Counted from the first letter of the stretch, positions 1 to 6,280 are shown. The stretch: DNA of 7,070 nucleotides from Thermoplasmata archaeon (GCA_021850835.1 JAJZKS010000087.1:1-7070), one strand, 5' to 3'. Numbers and translations are program-made. Notes: a model not told the origin generated them from the sequence alone.

Positions 1-383
1 TATGCCCTTTCCATTTCCTTCACAGAGGAAGCCGGATCCTGCATGGGAAGAGTGGCATTGCCGTAAAATCTGTCAGGCTCCTGCCTGCAGACTGCACTTA
101 TACCGTTGTTCTGCGCCCTGGATGCTTTCTCAGCCACGTCAAGTTTTGCAGAATACATGAAAAGATGATGGGTGGGTGAAATGATCTGGCCATCCACACC
201 CATACCGGCCAGTTCTTTCTTTCTGGCTTCAATGTCAAAGAACCCCTTCGGCATTGGCGCAACAGACTTGCCGAGTGCCTTTATGTTATACAAGTCTCCC
301 TTTCCAATGGGTATTATCTCACCGGATAGTTCATGGATCGATGAGTCTGGAAGCATATGCGAATGGACATCTATGTTTTTCAT
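1..383 (-). CDS. Amidohydrolase-family protein (ACMSD/decarboxylase-like), N-terminal part, cut by left edge
   Basis: Reading leftward from an ATG at 383-381, a frame stays open for 127 codons to the window edge, so only the N-terminus is present. The protein begins MKNIDVHSHMLPDSS. The HxH at residues 7 and 9, at the end of the first beta strand, is the metal-binding pair that opens the TIM barrel of the amidohydrolase superfamily. The following stretch (MGVDGQIISPTHHLF, about residues 61-75) resembles the amidohydrolase-2 branch, which includes aminocarboxymuconate-semialdehyde decarboxylase and related non-oxidative decarboxylases. The remaining metal ligands lie outside the window, so hydrolase and decarboxylase cannot be separated. 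The start has no clear Shine-Dalgarno, but an AATAAAA box lies 25-31 bases upstream, as expected for a leaderless archaeal mRNA. The gene is divergent from the molybdenum hydroxylase operon, and a shared role is inferred from position only. Confidence 0.85.
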   Translation of the reverse strand, partial: MKNIDVHSHMLPDSSIHELSGEIIPIGKGDLYNIKALGKSVAPMPKGFFDIEARKKELAGMGVDGQIISPTHHLFMYSAKLDVAEKASRAQNNGISAVCRQEPDRFYGNATLPMQDPASSVKEMERA

Positions 384-407
384 TGATCCACATAAGAGTT
401 ATCATGG

Positions 408-420
408 TTTTATTGTTTTT
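408..420 (-). promoter_or_regulatory. Archaeal TATA/BRE-like promoter of the amidohydrolase gene
   Basis: On the minus strand AATAAAA lies at -31 to -25 relative to the ATG at 383, preceded by an A-rich BRE-like AAAAAC. That spacing fits a leaderless transcript starting at or next to the start codon. Just upstream, on the plus strand, GATTTT followed by C recurs with an 11-base period (424-429 and 435-440), which could be a regulator contact or simple AT-rich noise. The assignment rests on position and composition only. Confidence 0.4.
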
Positions 421-526
421 GCAGATTTTTCAGGGATTTTCGCTATTTGATAGTCGTTTTTAATGCTTTTCTGGCTAAACTGCAGAATATTGCCAGGCAC
501 ACAGATAACACCTGATCCTCTCCCAT

Positions 527-549
527 AATTGCCGGCTTTGCCTGCAATT
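527..549. promoter_or_regulatory. 23-base dyad, candidate operator in the divergent spacer
   Basis: The arms are AATTGCCGGC (527-536) and GCCTGCAATT (540-549) around a TTT centre at 537-539. Nine of ten positions pair; the only mismatch is C533 against T543. The centre lies about 64 bases before the operon ATG at 602 and about 36 bases upstream of its TATA-like box. That placement suits an activator site or a shared operator between divergent genes. The same sequence could fold as an RNA or DNA hairpin, but no transcript is expected here. A weaker inverted repeat, CTGGC (471-475) with GCCAG (492-496), lies nearby. The regulator is unknown. Confidence 0.45.
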
Positions 550-563
550 TCAGATCCCGGCTC

Positions 564-578
564 AAAAAGCTTTAAGAC
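564..578 (+). promoter_or_regulatory. Archaeal BRE/TATA-like promoter of the molybdenum hydroxylase operon
   Basis: The run AAAAAGCTTTAAGAC contains TTTAAGA at 571-577, whose centre is 28 bases before the ATG at 602. An A-rich BRE-like stretch sits immediately upstream. No Shine-Dalgarno precedes the ATG, so a leaderless mRNA starting at or near 602 is the simplest reading. The same heptamer TTTAAGA recurs at 4326-4332 before the TPP-enzyme gene. Confidence 0.5.
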
Positions 579-601
579 GTCGGCTTTCTTGTGTTCAACT
601 G

Positions 602-1489
602 ATGATTTTAGAACCATTCCAGTATTTCTCACCACTGAGTCTTGACGAAGCTTTTGAGATCCTAACAGAACATCACGGTGAAGCCAAGATTATTGCAGGG
701 GGACAGAGCCTCATACCACTGATGAAAATGGGGGTGGAAATGCCCTGTATTGTGGATATTAAGAATATTCACGAGCTGAAGACCATCGAACTTTCAAATG
801 ATGGTTCAGGAAAGGTTTCTTCAGTAAGGGTGGGTGCCCTTGCGACCTACAATGAAATAGAACGTTCGGTTCCGGTCAGGAGGAACATTCCGCTGCTTGC
901 AAAGACTGCATCTGGAATCGGCCATCCGCTTGTGAGGAACAGGGGGACCATAGGCGGGAGCCTCTCCCATTGTGATCCTGCTGCTGATCTCTGTGCAACT
1001 GCACTGGCCCTCGATGCCCAAATATGCATTACCGGGCCAGGCATGAAAACAAGAGTCCTGTCGGCAAGAGATTTTTTCAAGGGCCCGCTTGAAACTGATC
1101 TGCACAATGACGAGATTCTGACATCGGTATTTTTTCCTGTATCAAACATGAAAATGGGTTATGATGTCCAGAAACTTACTCTGGGGCATGGGGATTTCCC
1201 GGTATTCATTGTTTCAGTTTCTCTGCATTACGATGGCGTTAAATTCACTAATGCAGCCATAGCACTTGGGGGAGTGGGAGAAACAGCAGTCAGGGCAAGC
1301 GAATGCGAATCACTCATGAGGGGAAAAGAAAGCATTACAGGTGAGGATATTCGGGAAGTTTCAAGACTGATCACTGATAGGTACGATCCTCCCGTCTCTG
1401 CAGAGCTATCTCCCGATTATACACGCGAAATGCTATCTGTTTACACCGGGAAGGCATTGAGAAACGCAGTGCAGATGGTAACCGGGTGA
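602..1489 (+). CDS. Molybdenum hydroxylase medium subunit, FAD-binding (CoxM/CutB-like)
   Basis: This 295-residue protein is the FAD subunit of a three-part xanthine dehydrogenase-family enzyme. It carries electrons from the Fe-S subunit through FAD to an external acceptor. Both FAD signatures of the family are present: AGGQS at residues 32-36, and RNRGTIGG continuing into SLSHCDPAAD at residues 112-129. The C-terminal part (about 185-290) matches the CO dehydrogenase flavoprotein C-terminal domain, with ALGGVGETAVRA at 221-232. Length is normal for the family (about 280-300). The ATG at 602 is chosen because the family N-terminus (EPFQYFSPLSLDEA) starts here and the TATA-like box at 571-577 suits a leaderless start. 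It is the first gene of the operon; its TGA ends one base before the next ATG. Family assignment is secure, electron acceptor unknown. Confidence 0.95.
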   Translation: MILEPFQYFSPLSLDEAFEILTEHHGEAKIIAGGQSLIPLMKMGVEMPCIVDIKNIHELKTIELSNDGSGKVSSVRVGALATYNEIERSVPVRRNIPLLAKTASGIGHPLVRNRGTIGGSLSHCDPAADLCATALALDAQICITGPGMKTRVLSARDFFKGPLETDLHNDEILTSVFFPVSNMKMGYDVQKLTLGHGDFPVFIVSVSLHYDGVKFTNAAIALGGVGETAVRASECESLMRGKESITGEDIREVSRLITDRYDPPVSAELSPDYTREMLSVYTGKALRNAVQMVTG

Positions 1490-1490
1490 T
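1484..1490 (+). promoter_or_regulatory. Shine-Dalgarno deciding the small-subunit start
   Basis: GGGTGAT, a match to the 3' half of the archaeal GGAGGTGATC consensus, overlaps the stop codon of the FAD subunit. It directly abuts the ATG at 1491 (zero spacing) but stands six bases before a second in-frame ATG at 1497. The second ATG is therefore the more likely initiator, and translation is probably coupled to the gene upstream. Confidence 0.55.
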
Positions 1491-1982
1491 ATGAAAATGG
1501 AAGCACAGACTTTTGAATTGAAGTTCAAACTAAATGGAAAAGAAGTGAACGCCCTGGTGGACACAAGGGAAACGTTGCTGGATGTCATAAGGGATACTTT
1601 TGGCCTTACCGGGGCAAAGAAAGGGTGCGATGAAGCGGCCTGCGGAGCCTGTTCAGTTCTATTCAACGGGCACGCAGTATGCTCTTGCACAATGCTCGCA
1701 GCGGAAGCTCACGGCGGGAGCATTGTAACGGTCGAGGGCCTTTCAGTGAATGGAGAACCTGCCTCTCTGCAAAAAGCATTCATGGAAAGTGATGCCCTTC
1801 AGTGCGGTTTCTGCACGTCTGGCCAGATAATAGCCGCGGCTTCCCTTCTAGATAATGCTGATAGGGAACTGGATGACAATGAGATAAGGGAAGGCATGTC
1901 GGGAAATGTATGCAGGTGCGGTGCTTACAACAAAATATTACATGCAGTATCCGAGACCAGTCGCAAGAGGAAGGCGAAGTAA
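1491..1982 (+). CDS. Molybdenum hydroxylase small subunit, two [2Fe-2S] clusters (CoxS/CutC-like)
   Basis: This protein of up to 163 residues relays electrons from the molybdenum site to FAD. The N-terminal plant-ferredoxin-type domain has Cys46, Cys51, Cys54 and Cys66 (GCDEAACGAC, then the Cys of SCTML) for one [2Fe-2S] cluster. The C-terminal helical domain has Cys105/Cys108 (QCGFC) and Cys141/Cys143 (CRCGAY) for the other. Cys64 is an additional cysteine two residues before a ligand. Gln104 before Cys105 is the conserved glutamine found beside the cofactor in this family. Length is usual (150-170). The ATG at 1491 gives the longest form; the Shine-Dalgarno at 1484-1490 favours the ATG at 1497, giving a 161-residue protein starting MEAQTF. 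Its TAA shares one base with the next ATG. The C-terminus is basic (SRKRKAK). Confidence 0.95.
   Translation: MKMEAQTFELKFKLNGKEVNALVDTRETLLDVIRDTFGLTGAKKGCDEAACGACSVLFNGHAVCSCTMLAAEAHGGSIVTVEGLSVNGEPASLQKAFMESDALQCGFCTSGQIIAAASLLDNADRELDDNEIREGMSGNVCRCGAYNKILHAVSETSRKRKAK
1967..1974 (+). promoter_or_regulatory. Shine-Dalgarno of the large-subunit gene
   Basis: GAGGAAGG lies inside the 3' end of the small-subunit gene, seven bases before the ATG at 1982. It supports that start over the 24-codon longer frame that opens at 1910 deep inside the small-subunit gene. Confidence 0.55.
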
Positions 1983-4198
1983 TGGAAGCCGTTATGGAGA
2001 GGCAGCGTGAAAAACCCCATGTATCAGAGCCCAGGATCGATGCAAGGGAACGTGCAATGGGCCTGGCAAAGTACACAGCTGACTGGCAAGTGAAGGACAT
2101 GCTTTATGCTAGAATATTTACTAGCACAGTTCCTCATGGCTTTGTCAAGGGCATCGACTCCTCGGAGGCTGCAAAAACCCCGGGATTTGTGGATATCGTC
2201 TCATGCCTGGATGACAGCACAGTGTGGCAGGCAGGTGAACGGGAACACGAGAGGAGGGTATTTGCGGATCACGTCAGGTTTGTGGGGGATTGCATCGGGG
2301 CTGTAACGGCAACAACAAGAATTGCTGCAAGGAAGGCTGCATCGCTTGTAGGCGTGCAGTATGAGGAACTGCCCGCATCCTTTACTATTGAGTCAACACT
2401 TGGAAACTCACAACTGAAGATATGGGATAACGGAAATTTCCTTGGCCCACTGAAGTTTGAATACGGTGATTCTGAAGAAGAATTCAGTAAATCCCAGGTA
2501 GTACTGGAAAGGCACTATTCAACTTCGAGGCTTCACAATGTCCCGCTCGAGCCTGCAATATCCCTTGCGTGGTGGGACGGTGACAATCTCACGGTTGTTG
2601 CTGCTACCCAGAGTGTACACGGGTGCAGGAACGGCATAGCAAAGGATCTTGGCCTTGAACCGGAAAAAGTGAGGGTGATTGGATACTACAAGGGAGGCGG
2701 TTTCGGCAACAAGATCAACTCAATGAATTACGACCTCATTGCAGCAATATGCTCCAGAAGGACTGGGAAACCGGTCATGGTGGAATACAGCAGGGAGGAT
2801 GAATTCATCAATGTCCATGGAAGATGGTCCACTGACCAGGACCTTAGAATGGCAGCGGACAGGGCCGGAAAGATCAATGCAGTCGAGGTAAAGGCCAAAT
2901 GTGATATAGGTGCATACACACGTCACATTAAGCGTGGGCACTTCATTGAGGGGCCAGAGCATTATTATTCGACGGAAGCCTGGAATGCCGAAATCTATGG
3001 GGTCTATACGAATACCCCTGCAACGGGCCACATGCGTGCCCCTCCAGGCCCACAATCTGCATTTTCTGTTGAATCCATGGTTGATGAACTTGCCCACGAA
3101 CTAGACATAGATCCAGTGGATATACGGCTCAAGAATTTTATAAGGAATCCCCCCTCTGGAAGATTCACATCAAACGGATTTGAAGAATGTATAATCAAAG
3201 GAGCAGAGGAATTCGGCTGGAAACAGAGGTGGAAAAGGCCTGAAAAGCAAAGAAATAAAAGCGGAATAGCCACAGGAGTGGGCGTTGCAATCGGGTCATG
3301 GCATTCCGGGCTGGGGCATGGGGAAGCCATTGTGAGCGTTGACAGTTCGGGCACACTGGAAGTGAATACAGGAGTGGTAGATATAGGGACGGGAGCAAAG
3401 ACCACTATGGCACTAATCGCCTCCGGAGAAGTCGGGATACCTTATGCGGATACAAGAGTTATTTGGGGTGACACAGAGACAAGCCCTTACTCCGTGGGGG
3501 AATCTGGAAGCAGGACCACAGGATTCACAGGCACAGCTGTCAGGGAAGCATCACGTCAGCTCAAGGCAGATCTTCTATTAATTGGAGAGAAGCTTCATGG
3601 GATTAGCAGTTCGAAACTTGAAATAAAGGAAGGAAATCTCATCCGCTCCGGGAATGGCAGTGTCCTATCCAGTGTCAGGGAATTAATGCAGGCTTCTGGA
3701 AATGGAAGGATAACAAAATCTGTTACCACTGAACCAACCCTGAAGGAGGGTGAGGAAAGATTCGTTTTTGCAGCCCATTTCGCAGAGGTTGCTGTGGATC
3801 TGGAAACCGGCGAAGTCAAGCTCACTGATTACCTCGCGTATCACGACTCCGGAGAGATTGTGAACAGGCTTACAGCTGAGAGCCAGGTACAGGGGGGGAT
3901 AGTCATGGGAATTGGGATGGCACTTACAGAGAAGCTTCTCATATCGAAGACTGATGGTTCAATTGAGAATCCCAGCCTTTTGCTATACAGAATTCCTAAC
4001 ATGACCCAGATCCCGAAGATCAAGGTTTTCTTTACCGACACAGTTGACCCGTACGGACCAAAATCACTGGGTGAGATCCCCATAATCCCTGTTACTGCGG
4101 CAATTGGAAATGCAATTTTTAACGCCACCGGCGTCAGGTTAAGGAACCTGCCTTTCTCAAGGGAGGAGTTGCTTGGGGAATTGAAGGACAGGAAGTAG
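1982..4198 (+). CDS. Molybdenum hydroxylase large subunit, Mo-cofactor binding (aldehyde oxidoreductase/xanthine dehydrogenase type)
   Basis: This 738-residue catalytic subunit hydroxylates its substrate at a molybdenum-molybdopterin centre using water. Residues about 15-130 form the a/b hammerhead domain (ERAMGLAKYTADW); the rest is the molybdopterin-binding region. Visible marks are LEPA.SLAWWDG (about 190-200), the GGGFGNK loop at 238-244, MRAPPGPQ at 351-358 beside the metal site, VDIGTGAKTT, the GDTE..P segment, and the catalytic-base glutamate E698 in SLGEIPIIP. The 351-358 loop is of the MRAP type seen in aldehyde/xanthine oxidoreductases such as YagR/PaoC. It is neither the AYxCSFR loop of form I CO dehydrogenase nor the AYRGAGR loop of form II. 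The start at 1982 overlaps the previous TAA by one base and has a Shine-Dalgarno. An open frame extends 24 codons further upstream but overlaps the small-subunit gene. Substrate not determinable; the subunit sizes (about 81, 32 and 18 kDa) resemble the Sulfolobus glyceraldehyde/aldehyde oxidoreductase. Confidence 0.95.
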   Translation: MEAVMERQREKPHVSEPRIDARERAMGLAKYTADWQVKDMLYARIFTSTVPHGFVKGIDSSEAAKTPGFVDIVSCLDDSTVWQAGEREHERRVFADHVRFVGDCIGAVTATTRIAARKAASLVGVQYEELPASFTIESTLGNSQLKIWDNGNFLGPLKFEYGDSEEEFSKSQVVLERHYSTSRLHNVPLEPAISLAWWDGDNLTVVAATQSVHGCRNGIAKDLGLEPEKVRVIGYYKGGGFGNKINSMNYDLIAAICSRRTGKPVMVEYSREDEFINVHGRWSTDQDLRMAADRAGKINAVEVKAKCDIGAYTRHIKRGHFIEGPEHYYSTEAWNAEIYGVYTNTPATGHMRAPPGPQSAFSVESMVDELAHELDIDPVDIRLKNFIRNPPSGRFTSNGFEECIIKGAEEFGWKQRWKRPEKQRNKSGIATGVGVAIGSWHSGLGHGEAIVSVDSSGTLEVNTGVVDIGTGAKTTMALIASGEVGIPYADTRVIWGDTETSPYSVGESGSRTTGFTGTAVREASRQLKADLLLIGEKLHGISSSKLEIKEGNLIRSGNGSVLSSVRELMQASGNGRITKSVTTEPTLKEGEERFVFAAHFAEVAVDLETGEVKLTDYLAYHDSGEIVNRLTAESQVQGGIVMGIGMALTEKLLISKTDGSIENPSLLLYRIPNMTQIPKIKVFFTDTVDPYGPKSLGEIPIIPVTAAIGNAIFNATGVRLRNLPFSREELLGELKDRK

Positions 4199-4199
4199 G

Positions 4200-4216
4200 C
4201 CTGGTTCGGTGCCAGG
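4200..4216 (+). terminator. Small hairpin just after the operon stop codon
   Basis: CCTGG (4200-4204) pairs with CCAGG (4212-4216) around a seven-base loop, one base beyond the TAG of the large subunit. It runs straight into the longer dyad at 4216-4247. There is no strong U tract, so a role in ending or stabilising the operon mRNA is only a possibility. Confidence 0.3.
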
Positions 4217-4247
4217 TGCCCCCCTTATAATTTTAAAAGGGTGGCAC
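4216..4247. promoter_or_regulatory. 32-base imperfect palindrome between operon and TPP gene
   Basis: The outer arms GTGCC (4216-4220) and GGCAC (4243-4247) pair, as do CCCTT (4222-4226) and AAGGG (4237-4241). The AT-rich core ATAATTTTAA at 4227-4236 is itself partly symmetric. One C/T mismatch separates the two arm blocks. It could be a regulator site, an AT-rich promoter core flanked by an operator, or an RNA hairpin ending the upstream operon. It is about 150 bases before the chosen start of the next gene, which is far for a leaderless promoter. Confidence 0.4.
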
Positions 4248-4294
4248 AATTTCCTGCTCCATTTCTCCTTTCCATAAGAATTCAAAGCAGCTGA

Positions 4295-4346
4295 CAAAAT
4301 TTTCTGGATTCCACGGTGAAACGATTTTAAGAGAGCAAAATTTTCT
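4295..4346. repeat. 11-base direct repeat upstream of the TPP gene
   Basis: CAAAATTTTCT occurs exactly at 4295-4305 and 4336-4346, start to start 41 bases apart, close to four helical turns. Each copy contains the symmetric AAAATTTT. The two copies flank the TATA-like TTTAAGA at 4326-4332. A pair of sites for a DNA-binding protein is possible; AT-rich coincidence cannot be excluded. Confidence 0.35.
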
Positions 4347-4354
4347 TTAGCTAA
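4323..4354 (+). promoter_or_regulatory. Candidate promoter region of the TPP-enzyme gene
   Basis: Two TATA-like boxes are visible: TTTAAGA at 4326-4332, identical to the heptamer used before the molybdenum hydroxylase operon, and CTTTAGCTAA at 4345-4354. The first would start a transcript near 4355 with a leader of about 43 bases to the ATG at 4398. The second would start it near 4375, with a leader of about 23 bases containing a weak AAAGG at 4380-4384. Which one is used cannot be told from sequence. Confidence 0.35.
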
Positions 4355-4397
4355 GGACACATTGCAAGCTATTACGAACAAAGGCAACAGTGTGAAC

Positions 4398-6128
4398 ATG
4401 GGAGGCAGGAATGAAAAGTCCGTCTCAAGGGTATTGCTTGAACAACTGTACAACTTGGGTGTAAAATACGCATTCATGAACTCCGGGACAGATTATGCCC
4501 CAATAATTGAGAGTCTTGCAGAAATGTCCATGGAAAATATTCCCCGGACCGAGGTTATCCTCGTACCCCACGAGGGCCCTGCCGTTGCAATGGCCATTGG
4601 CTATTACATGATTACACACACCCCGGCGGCAGTCATGGTGCATACTACGCCTGGGACCGCAAATTCACTCAACAATGTCCTGAACGCCCAATCCATGAAC
4701 ATTCCCCTCATGCTGTTCGCAGGAAGGACCCCAGTTACTGAGAAGGCAGTATTCGGAAGCAAGGAAATCCCTGTCCACTGGAACCAGGAACTGAGGGACC
4801 AGGGAACAATGCTTAGGCAGTTCACAAAATGGGACTGGGAACACCGGTTCGGGGAACAGATCGTAGAGGAACTTGCAAGAGCCTATGAAGTAGCCATGAG
4901 TGACCCCAAGGGTCCTGTATACATGACGCTTCCTAGAGAACGAATCTCAGAGAAAGCTCCGCCAGCTTCTCCTGTAAGGAAACCGAGCCCTGCGGAACCG
5001 GTTGTGCCATCAAATGAAACCATCCAGAAGGTGGCTAGCCTCATAACTGGTTCAAGGAAACCACTCATAATTACAAGCCAGTTAGGAAGGAATCTTGGGG
5101 CGCCTGAGGAATTGCTTAAACTGTCTGAATTCATGGCTATCCCGGTTGCACAGAATTTCTATTACATGAATTTTCCAACAACTTCACAGATGTTTGTGGG
5201 GCCAATCGGTGGCAAGCTTTTCAATGAGTACATGAAATCTGCAGACCTTCTGCTTGTGCTGGATGTGGACGTGCCATGGTTCCCAAACTCTGTTGAGCCG
5301 GATCCTGATGCAACTGTCATTCACCTTGATGTTGATCCCATGAAGGAAAGGATGCCTACCTGGGGATTCAGGGCTGATATTAGGATCAGGGCAGATGCAC
5401 AAACAGCCCTGAAAATGCTGAACGGGGAAGTTGCCCTTAAACTTGCCAAATCCGTTGAAACCGGGAAAACCGTCAAAGAAAGGAGGTCCAGGGTAAGCAG
5501 TGACCATGAAGCAATGATGGCCTCATACATGAAAGAGGCGAAGGATCACAAGGATGACACTCCCATAGACCCAAGGTGGCTCTCCTACTGCATAGGAAGC
5601 ATTCTGGATGACAGGAAGATAGTATTTACCGAAACTGTGAGATCGCCATTTTACGAATATGCGCCAATAAGCAGTTTTGGGAGAACTTTCAGCACTCCAC
5701 CCTTCGGCGGGCTTGGCTGGTCCATGGGCGCTGCACTCGGGGCAAAACTTGCATCTCCGGATTCTGATGTTATAGTCCTTCTCGGGGATGGCTCCTATAT
5801 GTACAATGAGCCCATAGCAAGCCACTTTGTATCCAGGGCAAGCAAGTTACCAATCATGACTGTGATTTACAACAATCATGCGTGGATGGCTTCAAGAGGG
5901 CCCGTAGCTAAAATGTACCCAGAAGGCAAGGCAGTGAAAACCCACAATTTCCCGGGCACAGTTCTAAGCCCTTCACCGGAGTTTGAGCATGTTGCACAGT
6001 CCTGCGGGGCATACACAATGCGAGTGGAAAAATCTGATGACGTTATGCCTGCACTTGAGGATTCACTTGATCACATGCATGAAAAGGAAAACCAGGTCCT
6101 TCTCAATGTCATACTGAAGCACCCATGA
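4398..6128 (+). CDS. Thiamine-diphosphate-dependent enzyme, acetolactate synthase/benzoylformate decarboxylase superfamily
   Basis: This 576-residue cytosolic enzyme has the usual three domains: pyrimidine-binding (about 7-188), central (about 206-343) and pyrophosphate-binding (about 392-576). Glu59 in HEGPAVAMAIGYY is the conserved glutamate that activates the cofactor. GDGSYMYNEP (463-472) ending in NN (492-493) is the Mg-diphosphate motif. His82 in VMVHTTPGTAN aligns, 23 residues after the glutamate, with catalytic His70 of benzoylformate decarboxylase; Thr31 in NSGTDYAP aligns with its Ser26. This favours cleavage of a 2-oxo acid or similar over acetolactate synthesis, but the substrate is not known. 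The NSGTDYAPIIE segment marks the group commonly annotated only as 'thiamine pyrophosphate-requiring protein'. The ATG at 4398 is chosen because family similarity begins just after it; GTG 4392 and TTG 4362 are in-frame alternatives. No regulatory ACT-domain subunit gene is adjacent, unlike a biosynthetic acetolactate synthase operon. Confidence 0.93.
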   Translation: MGGRNEKSVSRVLLEQLYNLGVKYAFMNSGTDYAPIIESLAEMSMENIPRTEVILVPHEGPAVAMAIGYYMITHTPAAVMVHTTPGTANSLNNVLNAQSMNIPLMLFAGRTPVTEKAVFGSKEIPVHWNQELRDQGTMLRQFTKWDWEHRFGEQIVEELARAYEVAMSDPKGPVYMTLPRERISEKAPPASPVRKPSPAEPVVPSNETIQKVASLITGSRKPLIITSQLGRNLGAPEELLKLSEFMAIPVAQNFYYMNFPTTSQMFVGPIGGKLFNEYMKSADLLLVLDVDVPWFPNSVEPDPDATVIHLDVDPMKERMPTWGFRADIRIRADAQTALKMLNGEVALKLAKSVETGKTVKERRSRVSSDHEAMMASYMKEAKDHKDDTPIDPRWLSYCIGSILDDRKIVFTETVRSPFYEYAPISSFGRTFSTPPFGGLGWSMGAALGAKLASPDSDVIVLLGDGSYMYNEPIASHFVSRASKLPIMTVIYNNHAWMASRGPVAKMYPEGKAVKTHNFPGTVLSPSPEFEHVAQSCGAYTMRVEKSDDVMPALEDSLDHMHEKENQVLLNVILKHP

Positions 6129-6138
6129 TTTCTATATC

Positions 6139-6155
6139 GGGCCATTTATGGGCCC
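6139..6155 (+). terminator. GC hairpin after the TPP-enzyme gene
   Basis: GGGCC (6139-6143) pairs with GGCCC (6151-6155) around a seven-base loop, starting ten bases beyond the TGA. Only short T runs follow (ACTTTC, then TGTTTTG), so this is a weak terminator or mRNA 3'-end structure rather than a classic one. Confidence 0.35.
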
Positions 6156-6230
6156 TAACTTTCAACATCCTGTTTTGAAACACGCATTGGAAGTTGAATA
6201 AGCCATTGAATTGGGACAAAAACCTATGGG

Positions 6231-6275
6231 AAAAAATTCTATGTTTATAAATTATAAATAAAAAAAGGGAAAAAA
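6231..6275 (-). terminator. U-tract transcription end of the transporter gene
   Basis: Read on the minus strand, immediately after the transporter stop codon, runs of six, seven and six T residues occur (6275-6270, 6266-6260, 6236-6231) in a very AT-rich stretch. Archaeal RNA polymerase terminates at such T tracts without needing a hairpin. The position between two convergent genes fits. Confidence 0.5.
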
Positions 6276-6280
6276 TGGGT

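Noticed and set aside
172..463. Plus-strand frames of 92 and 69 codons at the left
   Set aside because: They are antisense shadows of the amidohydrolase gene, whose N-terminal HxH motif and family-like sequence are on the other strand.
402..635. 77-codon minus-strand frame across the divergent spacer
   Set aside because: It covers both predicted promoters and the start of the FAD-subunit gene, and its sequence resembles no family I recognise; it is most likely a chance frame.
1910..1981. Extended N-terminus of the large subunit from the ATG at 1910
   Set aside because: It would lie wholly inside the small-subunit gene, over the CRC cluster motif. The ATG at 1982 has a Shine-Dalgarno and gives a family-like N-terminus.
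602..4198. Aerobic CO dehydrogenase operon (coxMSL)
   Set aside because: Gene order fits, but the large subunit lacks both the CSFR and the GAGR active-site loops, so the CO-specific label is not supported.
4398..6128. Biosynthetic acetolactate synthase large subunit (ilvB)
   Set aside because: No regulatory subunit or branched-chain amino acid gene is adjacent, and the histidine and NSGTD segments fit another branch of the superfamily.
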